Assembly: GCA_013414765.1 (NCBI GenBank)
Contig: CP058708.1
Coordinates: 1,731,553 to 1,795,552 of the forward strand
Source: Candidatus Accumulibacter cognatus
GTDB taxonomy: Bacteria; Pseudomonadota; Gammaproteobacteria; Burkholderiales; Rhodocyclaceae
Length of the DNA: 64,000 nucleotides
Direction of reading: 5' to 3'
Shown: one piece after another, positions 21,620 to 30,187 of the stretch
Layout of the letters: each line of letters opens with the position of its first letter
Position numbering within the stretch: position 1 is the stretch's first letter
Notes under the pieces: generated by a model
The model's input: the letters and a program-made list of their open reading frames with translations, nothing else
Told to the model about the DNA's origin: nothing
Databases searched by the model: none
Translations under genes and position numbers: made by a program

Positions 21620-22440
21620 CGCAGAATGTATTCGAACTCTTCCGTGTGGGTACTGGAGCCCGCACCCCAGCGATCCAAGATTTTCGCGGCTGGCGCAGCC
21701 GGGATTGTATCGTCCTATAACACACCCACAGCGGTGGCAACATCGCAGTGTCGTGTTTCGAATGGCTGGGTAAATGGCCTAGCCTATTTGAAATCAGTTA
21801 ACGCTTTGGTGGCATCGACTTCCCGCGGCTCACTATTGGCCTTGTGCGGGGATACCCTTGCTGTAACGAATTCCGTTACGGCAAGCTATTGGTTCAATGC
21901 GGTTAAGGCAATCCCCGGTACCAACTCTCATCGATGTGTGGTCACCACGGCTGAGGGACTCGTGCTCCTATGGAACGCGCGGTCGGGAGAGTTCTCAGAA
22001 TTCCCCCGCAGGCATACGGATCAAGTGTGGTCCTGCTCAGTCTCCGAGGATGGCGCACTCGTTGCCACCTGTGGCGGCAATGGGGAATTGGGCTTGTGGA
22101 ATGTTGCAGAAGCGGAGTTTGTCTCGTGGATAGGTAGGGGCGGATATACGATCACCTCCGTCGCCTTTCTCTGCAAGCGGCGCCTTCTGGTATCTGTAGA
22201 TATGGGCGGCCTCCTTACGGTATGGGGGCTTGATGATCAGCATCCGGTTTCTCGTGTAGTTGCTCACGAGGCACGAATTTGGAGCATAGCTGCGTCTGCT
22301 GACCAGCAACTATTAGTGACAGCTGGCGCCGACCGACGAGTTGCAGTATGGGATGTGAGTACCCTACGGCTCGTACACGAAGTCCGGTTGGGCAATATAC
22401 CTACAGCATGTAGCTTCGTTAGCAATTCCACTGTCGCCGT

Positions 22441-24148
22441 GTAAACGTTCACCCCCCTGCTCAGTGAACGTTAATTTTCCTGAAATTTACGCCGCAGCGA
22501 AAATTTCTATGTCATGATGTCGGTACCCAACGACGACCCGCCCCGATGTACCTGCGTAAGCACGACCTTCTCCAGATGGACGACGACTGGCTGAAAAGGC
22601 TGCCGGCGGAGCTATTGCTGGAAGTGTCGAAGCGTCTGCTGCACGACGTCAAGGAGTTGCAGGATCGGCTGCACCGGAACCCGGAGAACAGCTCGCGTCC
22701 GCCGACCAGTCAGGCGCCCTGGGCGAAACCCGAAGGCCCTGAGGAGAGCACTGTTCCGGTCATCGAGACTTTGCCCGGCGAGACCGAGACAGAAGTCACC
22801 GAGGTCGAGGAAGACACGGCCAAAGCCGCCGTGAAGCCTTCGACAGCGGCGAAAGCTTCCCGCAAGAAAGCGGGCAAGCAGCCCGGCAGCCCGGGCTACG
22901 GCCGGACGCAAAAGCTCGCGGTCACTGGCACCTGCGATCACCGCCCTGAGAACTGTACCGCTTGTGCGCAGGCGCTTTCAGCGGACGCTCCTTCGAAGCG
23001 TTACACCGCCTGGGACGAGATCGACATTGCACCACCGGTCGAGGGCCAGATTGGGCTGATGTTCCTTATCATCCGCCACTATCTGCTCGAAACGAACTGC
23101 GACCACTGCGACCATGTCAGCCGTGCGCAGCCCTGGCGGTCCGCAGGAGAGCATGAGTGGGAGCAGGTTGAGTTGGGCGAATGGCGCCTGGTTGGTCCGC
23201 AGTTGGCCGGACTCATCGTGTTCCTTGCGCTGCGCCTGCGTCTGTCCCGGCCGCGGATTCGGGAGGCGCTGATGGAAATGTTTGGCCTGCTGCTCAGTGT
23301 CGGCGTGATCGACGAGACCCTCCGGGAAGCCGGGCGCGCCAGTTTTCCGCTGGAGGACGTGCTGGTGGCCGACCTCCTGCAGGAACCGCAACTGAATGTG
23401 GATGAGACCTCCTGGCCGGAGAACCGCCTGCTGCTCTGGCTGTGGGCCTTGGTAACCCCCTGGACGGTCCTCTTCGTGATTGGCCCGCGGCACGCGGAAA
23501 TGCTGGAGAATGTCCTGCAGGATGGCTATTACGGCATCCTGATCAGCGATGGTTACCGTGTCTACCGGGCCTGGCTGAATCGCCTGCGCTGCTGGCCGCA
23601 TCTGATACGGAAGCTGCGGGGCCTGGCCGAATCCAGCGATGGCCGGGTATCTGGCGTCGGGCAGGAGATGGAAGGCCTCATGCACACGCTGAAGGATGCC
23701 ATCTACGCGGCGCGGATCGATCTTCCGCCGGAAGGGCTACCCTTCCTCTACGCGACCCATGTCGATCGGCTGAAGAGCCTGTGCACCGCTCACTGGAGTG
23801 ATGCCCACCCGGCGCTGCGCAGCGTCGCGCGTGAATTCCTCTACGACTGGGAGGTGATCATGCGTCCGCTCGGCGAGCCGCATTTGCCGCTCTCCAACAA
23901 CGCCGCCGAACAGGCCCTGCGCCACTGGGTCATTGCCCGCCACATCAGCCACGGCACGCGCTCCGAAGCGGGTACGCGTGCTTTCGCTCTCCTCGCCAGC
24001 GTCATCGAAACTTGCCGTCTTCGCGGCGCCTCCTCATGGCGCTATCTCGGCACTGTCATCCGGGCGGCTCGCAAGGGCCTGGAACTTCCCCCGCTTCCCG
24101 CTATCCCGGCAGCAGCGTAAAAAAACGGAGGGGGATGTGAACGTTTAC
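22441..24148 (+). mobile_element. IS66-family insertion sequence, complete, 1708 bp
   Basis: Terminal inverted repeats begin GTAAACGTTCAC at 22441 and end GTGAACGTTTAC at 24148. A perfect 8-bp target duplication GTCGCCGT flanks it (22433-22440 and 24149-24156). It carries a single transposase gene on the plus strand and sits inside the WD40-glutaredoxin gene. Confidence 0.93.
22546..24120 (+). CDS. IS66-family transposase (single-ORF type)
   Basis: 524 residues with an N-terminal helix, NPENSSRPPTSQAPW (IS66 'SSxPPS' signature), a zinc-like knuckle (CDHRPENCTACAQAL), LNVDETSWPENRLLLWLW (catalytic Asp region) and the C-terminal LSNNAAEQALRHWVIARHIS (catalytic Glu region). It appears complete. 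Belongs to the IS66 group without tnpA/tnpB and is distantly similar to the element at 13184-14699. Confidence 0.92.
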   Translation: MYLRKHDLLQMDDDWLKRLPAELLLEVSKRLLHDVKELQDRLHRNPENSSRPPTSQAPWAKPEGPEESTVPVIETLPGETETEVTEVEEDTAKAAVKPSTAAKASRKKAGKQPGSPGYGRTQKLAVTGTCDHRPENCTACAQALSADAPSKRYTAWDEIDIAPPVEGQIGLMFLIIRHYLLETNCDHCDHVSRAQPWRSAGEHEWEQVELGEWRLVGPQLAGLIVFLALRLRLSRPRIREALMEMFGLLLSVGVIDETLREAGRASFPLEDVLVADLLQEPQLNVDETSWPENRLLLWLWALVTPWTVLFVIGPRHAEMLENVLQDGYYGILISDGYRVYRAWLNRLRCWPHLIRKLRGLAESSDGRVSGVGQEMEGLMHTLKDAIYAARIDLPPEGLPFLYATHVDRLKSLCTAHWSDAHPALRSVAREFLYDWEVIMRPLGEPHLPLSNNAAEQALRHWVIARHISHGTRSEAGTRAFALLASVIETCRLRGASSWRYLGTVIRAARKGLELPPLPAIPAAA

Positions 24149-24545
24149 GTCGCCGTTGGTGATCGCGGCGGGCAGGTAACTTTTTTGAATTTCGATGCGG
24201 AAGTCGCCGCGATTCGTGTTCAACCTGACAAGACAGCGGGTTCTGAAACTGGCCGGCACCGCATAGTAGCATTCGTGGACGAATTGTTGGATGCCTCGCT
24301 CGGCCATTATTCACAGAGATTGATATGCGTTTTGGAACATTCCAAGCTACCTTTTGAAATTCGACGTGTCGGTGGAGATGTACTGCTAAGACAAACGCTT
24401 TCTCGTCTTTCTGGGTGCCCCCTCTTTCCCCAACTCTATCTCGACAACAAGTTCCTGGGTGGTAGCGAAGTAGTTGCAGAGATGGTCGAAACGGGGGCAT
24501 TTCAAAGGCTTTTCGCTGCGCCTCATGGGAGTCCTCTATGGTGAC

Positions 24546-24641
24546 GCCCAACCTCTCGGTCAACCGGACCGCCCGCAAGCTGCGCTTGCGGGTCCCCTCC
24601 GCGCTTCGCGCTCCGGCAGCCGGTTACCTCAAACGTTAGAG
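24546..24641 (+). repeat. attC2 (closes the thyX-radical SAM-WD40 cassette)
   Basis: R'' GCCCAAC at 24546-24552; arms TCAACCGGAC / CCGGTTACC pair; central CGCCCGCAAGCTGCGCTTGCGGG hairpin (named by position 24571-24593); R' GTTAGAG at 24635-24641. The stop codon of the WD40-glutaredoxin gene is 1 bp before R''. Confidence 0.85.
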
Positions 24642-24649
24642 GTTCCAAT

Positions 24650-25135
24650 ATGCCCGATGTAGTTTTCTGGCCTTTGTTCGTTACTTTTGCCGCAGTCGCC
24701 ATTGGAGCAACAATTAAGGCTGTCGAGGCTACTCATGGCAAGAAGCTCGCGGATGATGAGTGCGCGCGTCTCCGAGCGCAACTCGACATTTTGAATAATC
24801 CAGAGAACGAAAAAACCCTTGACGTTCAAATACCCGGTTGGAGTAAGACAGAAGAGTCTCCTGAGCCACAATCCAAGGTGGTTCATAACGAACGCCTCGA
24901 AGAATTGAGAGAGAAGATTCTTGTCATCGTTTCGCAGAATGATCTGCTCAATGATGCACAGATTGCCGAACTTGCCGGTGTTTCAAAACAAGTAGCCACG
25001 CTTCACCTCCATGAACTTAGAAGCACAAAATTCGTGCGCTCCAGCTTCGGACTTGACGAAAACTCTTATGAAGTTTCCGTCTGGTTTCTTGAACAACCAG
25101 GGCGAAAGTACCTTTCCGAAAATGAGCTTCTGTAA
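24650..25135 (+). CDS. Cassette 3: membrane-anchored winged-helix protein, unknown function
   Basis: 161 residues. One N-terminal membrane segment (VVFWPLFVTFAAVAIGATI), a short coiled-coil linker (CARLRAQLDIL), then a C-terminal helix-turn-helix/winged-helix region (LEELREKILVIVSQNDLLNDAQIAELAGVSKQVATLHLHEL, cited by ends). A membrane-tethered DNA- or RNA-binding protein is possible. ATG 24650 lies 9 bp after the core site. Confidence 0.6.
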   Translation: MPDVVFWPLFVTFAAVAIGATIKAVEATHGKKLADDECARLRAQLDILNNPENEKTLDVQIPGWSKTEESPEPQSKVVHNERLEELREKILVIVSQNDLLNDAQIAELAGVSKQVATLHLHELRSTKFVRSSFGLDENSYEVSVWFLEQPGRKYLSENELL

Positions 25136-25141
25136 ACAAAC

Positions 25142-25228
25142 CTCTAACAATTCGCTCAACCTCACTCCCTTCGGTCGCTGGACGCTGCGCGATGAAGCCG
25201 CGCAGCGCCGGTTAGCTCCACGTTAGGC
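25142..25228 (+). repeat. attC3
   Basis: R'' CTCTAAC at 25142, matching the GTTAGAG R' of attC2 as expected for a cassette excised as a circle; inner arms GCTCAACC and GGTTAGC; R' GTTAGGC at 25222-25228. Confidence 0.82.
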
Positions 25229-25262
25229 GTCAGAATCCCAAGCAAACTTGCCCAAATCGCCG

Positions 25263-26345
25263 ATGACCAAAACCAGCGAGTCCTCCGGTGGCGACAAGCA
25301 GACCCCCAAGAAGATCGGACTGAATCTAGACCAGTTCTTCAAGCCTGCAACGAGCGTTCAAACATCACTTGGTACGCTGTACCTGTACCACTTGCGCGCT
25401 TCAGACCTCGACAGCCTACGTAACCTGCCTGAAGGAGACCCGGTCAATCGAATCCGAGCGTTCCTCCCACTTGTAGCAAGCTTGACCGAGGCACAAGGCT
25501 TCAAGGACGAACGGCCACCGCTCTCGCCACAGGAACTTTCCCGTCTGTCGAGCAACGAACTCGACTCCTTGGCCGAACGCTACGTTGAGAAGATGCTGCA
25601 TTCGCCGCGCCGGGACAGTTCCCCGCAGCGACCGAAGCGCGAAGAGGGCGAGCTGGCCATTGTCTATTTGGATCGGCTGCTGACGGACGAAGCCGCCGTG
25701 CAATCGCAGCAGCTGCGAGAGTTGCACGACAAGATGCTTGCCTCAACGAATAGCATCTTTGATGAGGTCCGAGCTAGCACCTCCACCCTTGGAAAAACTC
25801 TCAGTGAGTTCGATCGGCTGACGACGAAGCTCCCCGCTCCCGAGCCAAGCTCTCTAGGTCACGACAGCTTCAGCGCCATCAATCGGCAGTTTGAGCGTCA
25901 AGCGCGCGAACGCGCCGAAGAACTTGAAATGGTGCGGCTGACTGGGCAAATGACAGCGCAATCAGCCCAGACTCTCAAGAACCTCGCAGAAGCGGCGACA
26001 GTTCTCCTTGAGCAAATGGAAGCTCGGGACAAGAAAACTGATAGGACCACCCGCAAGCAGATCAGTATTGCGGTTTGGGCAGTTGCCGTGTCCGCGGTGC
26101 TCGCACTGCTGGCCCTGTTTGTCTCCGTGTTCGCCTACTACCAAGACAAGGACAACAATAACTCTGAGGCTCGGTGGCAACGCGAACTCCTCGGTACCCT
26201 ACGTGAGAGCAACCTAGCTAGGGCCAGAGCCGAGCAGGACATTCAATCCATCAGAAGCAGCGTGGCAGAGCTAAAGACCCAAGTGAAGGCGGCCAAGACC
26301 CCTGCCTCAGCAGCTCTCCGAGCAAATGATCGGCCTACTCAGTAG
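25263..26345 (+). CDS. Cassette 4: coiled-coil, single-pass membrane protein, unknown function
   Basis: 360 residues from ATG 25263 (a TTG at 25248 is possible). The N-terminal ~130 residues are globular and acidic/Pro-rich (GTLYLYHLRASDLDSLRNLPEGD). The middle is a long coiled coil (QLRELHDKMLASTNSIFDEV ... QFERQARERAEELEMVRL), followed by one membrane segment (ISIAVWAVAVSAVLALLALF) and a short coiled-coil tail. No family recognised. The architecture resembles phage-/stress-related membrane sensors, but this is only an impression. Confidence 0.6.
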   Translation: MTKTSESSGGDKQTPKKIGLNLDQFFKPATSVQTSLGTLYLYHLRASDLDSLRNLPEGDPVNRIRAFLPLVASLTEAQGFKDERPPLSPQELSRLSSNELDSLAERYVEKMLHSPRRDSSPQRPKREEGELAIVYLDRLLTDEAAVQSQQLRELHDKMLASTNSIFDEVRASTSTLGKTLSEFDRLTTKLPAPEPSSLGHDSFSAINRQFERQARERAEELEMVRLTGQMTAQSAQTLKNLAEAATVLLEQMEARDKKTDRTTRKQISIAVWAVAVSAVLALLALFVSVFAYYQDKDNNNSEARWQRELLGTLRESNLARARAEQDIQSIRSSVAELKTQVKAAKTPASAALRANDRPTQ

Positions 26346-26375
26346 CATTCACTCTCTCTCATTCTGCGAACTGAC

Positions 26376-26501
26376 GCCTAACAGGTCGGTCAACCGGACG
26401 CGCTACGGCATGGAACCCTGGCCGCGCAGCGCTCGCTGTCTATGCTGCGCCGCGCGGCCAGGGCCCCATGCCTCCGCGCGCCGGTTACCTCTACGTTGGG
26501 C
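26376..26501 (+). repeat. attC4
   Basis: R'' GCCTAAC at 26376-26382, arms GTCAACCGGACGCG and CGCGCGCCGGTTACC, R' GTTGGGC at 26495-26501. About 126 bp, with a long central stem. Confidence 0.85.
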
Positions 26502-26531
26502 ATCTGAAGTGCATCGCCGGAGACTCCACAG

Positions 26532-27191
26532 ATGAAGTTCATCCTTTCCGTCATAGGTGCTGCAGCGATTGCCGCAGCGCTCACCTACTTCTCGCTCAAT
26601 TCGCGCGACGCTAGACACCTCCAAGAGGCCCAGGCCCTTCGCGCAGCCTTGGAGACAAAGCAAAGCGAACTTCTCGGCTACACAAAGTACACAACTTTCA
26701 TCACAGCGGGCAAACAAGCGCTTGCCGGGCAAATGAGTCTGCTCGCCGCAAAGGTCACACGCGAAGAGGGTGTGACGCAGGTTGTAGAGAGAAATCTCCT
26801 ACCGGGCCTAACTTCAACTGGAACGGTAGCCATCTGGTACTCAGCCGAATACTCCTTTGGCTTCGATCTGACACCGGACCAATACGATGTTCGTCCTGTT
26901 CCCGGAGGAATCGAAGTGGCGGTCAAACGCCCGCGACTAGTTGCGACGCCTGCTGTCGCCAACCTTAGGCACAAGATTCTTACCGGCGGTGTACTCACGG
27001 ATGAGAAGGCCGCGGCACTCAAATTGCAGCAGGAAGCTGCTGCGAATGTATTGAAGCAAGGTCAAGCAATGGCGACCGAACCCGCGATCATGGCGCTCTG
27101 CGAAAAGAAACTAGTCGAGTTCTTGCGAACATTCCTGCAGAAACAGCCGGGGGTCACGACAGTACCCTTTATCACGGTGGTATACCGATAA
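26532..27191 (+). CDS. Cassette 5: membrane-anchored protein, DUF4230-like
   Basis: 219 residues. N-terminal membrane segment (FILSVIGAAAIAAALTYFSL), a short coiled coil, then a beta-rich domain with AIWYSAEYSFGFDLTPDQY and GGIEVAVKRPRLVATPAV. These resemble DUF4230 proteins (a 'G.DL...V...G..V.V.LP.P.I' pattern). The DUF4230 link is tentative. Function unknown. Confidence 0.55.
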   Translation: MKFILSVIGAAAIAAALTYFSLNSRDARHLQEAQALRAALETKQSELLGYTKYTTFITAGKQALAGQMSLLAAKVTREEGVTQVVERNLLPGLTSTGTVAIWYSAEYSFGFDLTPDQYDVRPVPGGIEVAVKRPRLVATPAVANLRHKILTGGVLTDEKAAALKLQQEAAANVLKQGQAMATEPAIMALCEKKLVEFLRTFLQKQPGVTTVPFITVVYR

Positions 27192-27203
27192 GTCCGCGCA
27201 GAT

Positions 27204-27332
27204 GCCTAACCCATCGCTCAACCTGACCCGCTCCGGCAGGCCACGTCTGGCCGCTACAGGCCAAGGCGCGAATTGTCCTTCCGCGGCCAGCCGCGTCCTG
27301 ACTACGCGGGCAGGTTAGCTCAAACATTGGGC
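27204..27332 (+). repeat. attC5
   Basis: R'' GCCTAAC at 27204-27210, arms CTCAACCTGACCC / CGGGCAGGTTAGC, R' ATTGGGC at 27326-27332 (first base G replaced by A). The R' deviation could reduce recombination. Confidence 0.75.
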
Positions 27333-27361
27333 GTTTCTAGCTCCTTCCTACATCCATATCC

Positions 27362-28264
27362 ATGAATGCCAGTACCGGAACCCCCGCTCCAGGCCGACGA
27401 TCGTTTCTCTTGGCAGCGGCAACAGCCCTTGGTTTGGTCGCTTGGTTCGCCATCACCAAATGGCCGAACCCAATGGCAAGGGCGGCGCCCTTCGTAAGGC
27501 CCAAAGAAAGGTGGACGGCCGACCACTTTTTCAACTTCCTACGCGCATTGCCCGCCTCCGCAATGCTCGCCCTAAAGAAATCGTTGGGCATCTTGGGTCC
27601 AGAGGCCGGCGAAGACCAGCTTCATGGCGGCGATCAAGACGCCAGAGACATCCAGAAGCATGCACTCTGGGTGTCTAGCAATGTGCTGTCATACCTCTTC
27701 CGCGATGAAACGAAACTCAGCTACCACGAGCTCGTAATTTGGGTATCTCAACAAGCGGACGTCCCTCCTACCACAATCAACGCTGCTCCCACGTTCGCCC
27801 TTGAGCGTGAACTACTCAAACTCCTCTTTGCACAGCTTTGGGACAGCATGAGCGCCCAGCAGCGAAGTGAGTTACTCGTGAAGCTAGACCCGAACGGAGA
27901 AATCAAAGACAAGACCGCAATTGTGGCCTTGAGCGGCGCCGGCGCGCTGGCGGCTCTAAGCGCCACAGTTGCGTTCGCTGGCTTTGCTTTCTACACCGCG
28001 ATGAGCATTACTATTGCCTCGATAGCGGGCGCTGTCGGTGTCACCCTTCCCTTCGCAGCTTACCTTGGAGCATCTTCTATAGTCGGTGTTCTGAGTGGGC
28101 CTGTCGGGTGGGCAATCATGAGCGTTGCCGCACTGGGTGGAATTGCTCTCGCTGGTCGTGCCAACTTGCGCAAGACCACACTGCTAATCGGGCAGCTTCA
28201 CGCCTTGAAAGTTGAAGCCTTGGTAGCGGCTGGCGTGCCAGAGCATGCAGTCTTCACTGCTTGA
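27362..28264 (+). CDS. Cassette 6: YaaW/UPF0174-like membrane protein
   Basis: 300 residues. N-terminal membrane segment (RSFLLAAATALGLVAWFAI), a helical cytoplasmic-type middle part (HALWVSSNVLSYLFRDETKLSYHELVIWVSQQADV...LLKLLFAQLWDSMSAQQRSELL, cited by ends) and a Gly/Ala-rich double membrane hairpin (AIVALSGAGALAALSATVAFAGFAFY ... GVLSGPVGWAIMSV). The SAQQR... then GPVGWA pattern is like the UPF0174/YaaW family. Biochemical role not known. ATG 27362 is used. Confidence 0.6.
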   Translation: MNASTGTPAPGRRSFLLAAATALGLVAWFAITKWPNPMARAAPFVRPKERWTADHFFNFLRALPASAMLALKKSLGILGPEAGEDQLHGGDQDARDIQKHALWVSSNVLSYLFRDETKLSYHELVIWVSQQADVPPTTINAAPTFALERELLKLLFAQLWDSMSAQQRSELLVKLDPNGEIKDKTAIVALSGAGALAALSATVAFAGFAFYTAMSITIASIAGAVGVTLPFAAYLGASSIVGVLSGPVGWAIMSVAALGGIALAGRANLRKTTLLIGQLHALKVEALVAAGVPEHAVFTA

Positions 28265-28678
28265 TCGGTGCCATTGCAAGGATGCCGCGTTCAGATAGTT
28301 CCAACCGCACGCCTAACCCATAAGGATTGACACGACCCGCAGGGTCGTCTCAAACCGTTGTTCAAGAAGCCCGGATCCGGCAGCGAGGGAGCAACCGGGC
28401 AAGGCGTAAACATCAGGGGAATGCCTCGCAGCGGTAGGTCGAGGCGTGAGGCCTTGAGGAAGCATGCCGGTTTGAGGCCTCGGAACTGGCCTCGCTGAAG
28501 CCGGCAGCGAAGGTTCTTCGGTTCAATGGGCGGTGCGCGACCAGGGTCGTCGGACCGCTTGACGACTCACGCGAAGGGTTCGGGCAAGCGGGAGCGACAG
28601 AAGCCGCGCTCGACGCAAACCCCGCGAGCGAACCAGGCGCAACGGGAGCAAAGCGACGGAGGAGTCCTGTCGGTCGGT
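28265..28678. other. attC6 left part and IS91-like element flank, no gene
   Basis: Contains the attC6 remnant (28311 onward) and then the end of the IS91-like element, with several palindromic GC-rich motifs (e.g. around 28440-28510). No coding sequence recognised on either strand here. Confidence 0.5.
28311..28361 (+). repeat. attC6, interrupted: R'' and arms present, R' cut after GTTG
   Basis: R'' GCCTAAC at 28311-28317, a compact stem ACGACCCGCAGGGTCGT, then GTTG followed by TTCAAG instead of GGC. The element that follows carries an IS91-type transposase; IS91-family elements often insert next to GTTC/CTTG tetramers and this junction contains GTTC. Confidence 0.6.
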
Positions 28679-29779
28679 CTATCCAGACCCCTTCGGCGCT
28701 GGCGTTGCAGCGACTGCGCTCACCGGGCGGCTAACCTGCGCCAGCTCCCGACTCCCCCGTGGGCGCGGCAACCGCACCGAGTACCAACGAAGCGCCCCAC
28801 TGCCGTGTGGGCAACGGTAAGCACCGGGCTTCTCGGAGCCGGCGGTGGGCAGCGGCGCCTCGGGTGCCCCACGGACCTGGAAGCCGTGAGCCAACTCAAT
28901 GCGCGCCTTCCCCTCGTCGAGGGGTATCGAACAACTCGGCGAGAGAAACCCGAAGTCACGCCCCTTCATGAAGCCCGTCGGCAACACGTCCGGCAGAAAG
29001 CGACGGATGAACTCGGTCGGCGAAAGCGTCAGCTTGCGCTCGCGGGAACTCTTCACCTTTCGGTAACGAAACACCCCTTCCGACTCGTCGGCGCGAACGA
29101 TGCGGCCCTCCGAGATCGCCCCCTTGAACACCTCGCGAGAGAGATCCAAAAGACTCGCCTGCGCGTCGCCCACCGCTTGGCCATTGACATTCCAATCGAC
29201 CGTCCAGACCTGGGCATCGATCGACTCCAGCCAGCTCGCCGCCGCCATGGCGTCGCGGAACTTCGCCCGAAAGATTGGTGACAACGCTTGGACGGGCAGA
29301 AAGAACCCCCGTTCAGCGCTCCGCCCTTGACCGTTGGACGAGAAGCCGCCGCCGGGCACGACGTCATGGATGGGCGGGGGATACGGCAGTTGCCGGCCCC
29401 ACGTAGGCCACACGCCGAAGAAGCCCGGCAGATCGGCGCCCAGGGGTTTCTCGTCGGCGGCCAGCGTCTTGATCGCCTCGGAAGAAGCGTCGAACAGGGC
29501 GCCATCGCCCACGCGAGGAGGCTGCGCGAGAAAGTCCCGCAACGCTTGCGGAACGGTGAAAGTCAGCCTGAAGTCATGGGGGGGCAACGGCCGCTCGAGT
29601 TGCCTGGCCAGCCAGCTTTCAGCCTTGCCCTGCTGGCAGACCGGATCGTGGCGATGGCCGCAGCAGCGTGCGACCACCGGTGGCTCGCCGCAGTCCTCGC
29701 ACGGGTAGATGACCGACCCACAGGTGCTGCTCCGGCCATCGATGATGGCCTGAACCACCCGCTCGTGGCTGCCGGGCAC
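28679..29779 (-). CDS. IS91-family transposase, probably degenerate
   Basis: At least 366 residues; similarity continues upstream of the first ATG (LQELFRRHGSAYLAEFGEAV), so the true start is near 29845. It has a zinc-finger N-terminus (CEDCGEPPVVARCCGHRHDPVCQ), FRLTFTVPQALRDFL and LTLSPTEFIRRFLPDVLPTGF typical of IS91/IS801. In the catalytic segment, where family members have YLxRY, this protein reads DLSRE, so both expected Tyr appear lost. It may be inactive or a divergent lineage. Last gene of a minus-strand pair after the integrase fragment. Confidence 0.75.
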   Translation of the reverse strand: MPGSHERVVQAIIDGRSSTCGSVIYPCEDCGEPPVVARCCGHRHDPVCQQGKAESWLARQLERPLPPHDFRLTFTVPQALRDFLAQPPRVGDGALFDASSEAIKTLAADEKPLGADLPGFFGVWPTWGRQLPYPPPIHDVVPGGGFSSNGQGRSAERGFFLPVQALSPIFRAKFRDAMAAASWLESIDAQVWTVDWNVNGQAVGDAQASLLDLSREVFKGAISEGRIVRADESEGVFRYRKVKSSRERKLTLSPTEFIRRFLPDVLPTGFMKGRDFGFLSPSCSIPLDEGKARIELAHGFQVRGAPEAPLPTAGSEKPGAYRCPHGSGALRWYSVRLPRPRGSRELAQVSRPVSAVAATPAPKGSG

Positions 29780-29846
29780 CGCCTCGCCGAACTCGGCCAG
29801 GTACGCCGATCCATGGCGACGAAAGAGCTCCTGAAGGGCGCCCCTC

Positions 29847-30165
29847 TCAGAGGTCCGCCATCAGTTCATTGATCCGGGCGACGGCCTCTTCCTGACCCTT
29901 GCTGGTCAGGTGAAGATAGACCCTCGTCGTCTCCAGACGGCCGGGTCCGAGGTTCTGCTGGATGACTCGCAGGTTCACACCGGCTTCCAGGAGGGGGGGC
30001 ATACGAGTGCCGAAGCGGGTGAACCGAGACCGCCCGCTGGTTGATTCCCGCTCGGCTCTTGGCTGAACGCAGTGCGCCCTGAACACGGCTGATCGCCATC
30101 GGCCCCGTCGCCTCCGCTGCCGAGCGGCCATCCCGACCCTGGGCAGGAAACAAAAGGCGCGAGTG
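29847..30165 (-). pseudogene. Tyrosine recombinase (phage integrase), C-terminal fragment with frameshift
   Basis: One frame reads FPAQGRDGRSAAEATGPM...INQRAVSVHPLRHSYA, a second continues LLEAGVNLRVIQQNLGPGRLETTRVYLHLTSKGQEEAV (both cited by ends). Together these give the conserved HxLRHSYATHLLEAG...IQ..LGH motifs of tyrosine recombinases, with a frameshift just after HSYA. The His of LGHG is Pro here (LGPG). Upstream half missing. Its stop overlaps the start of the IS91-type transposase frame. Confidence 0.75.
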
Positions 30166-30187
30166 GCGATGGGTGCACCAATCAAGA

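Larger units (their letters stand above)
21626..24544 (+). pseudogene. Cassette 2: WD40-repeat / glutaredoxin-like fusion, split by an IS66 element
   Basis: 5' part 21626-22440, 3' part 24157-24544. Removing the insertion and one copy of the 8-bp duplication restores a 400-residue frame (...NSTVAV + GDRGGQVTF...). The WD40 part has blades such as HTDQVWSCSVSEDGALVATC..LGLWNV and HEARIWSIAASADQQLLVTAGADRRVAVWDV (cited by ends). The last ~110 residues resemble monothiol glutaredoxin (LPFEIRRV ... GCPLFPQLYLDNKFLGGSEVVAEM), but the CGFS Cys is replaced (LGHYSQ). Currently broken; the WD40 part ends a few codons into the IS. Confidence 0.75.
28362..30187 (-). mobile_element. IS91-like element with adjacent tyrosine-recombinase remnant (limits approximate)
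   Basis: Interval between the broken attC6 (GTTGTTC junction) and the attC7 start (ACTTGAAC). It contains an IS91-type transposase and the frameshifted 3' end of a phage-type integrase, a pairing known for some IS91 relatives. No inverted repeats or target duplication are seen, as expected for rolling-circle-type elements. Exact ends are inferred from the attC breakpoints. Confidence 0.6.
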
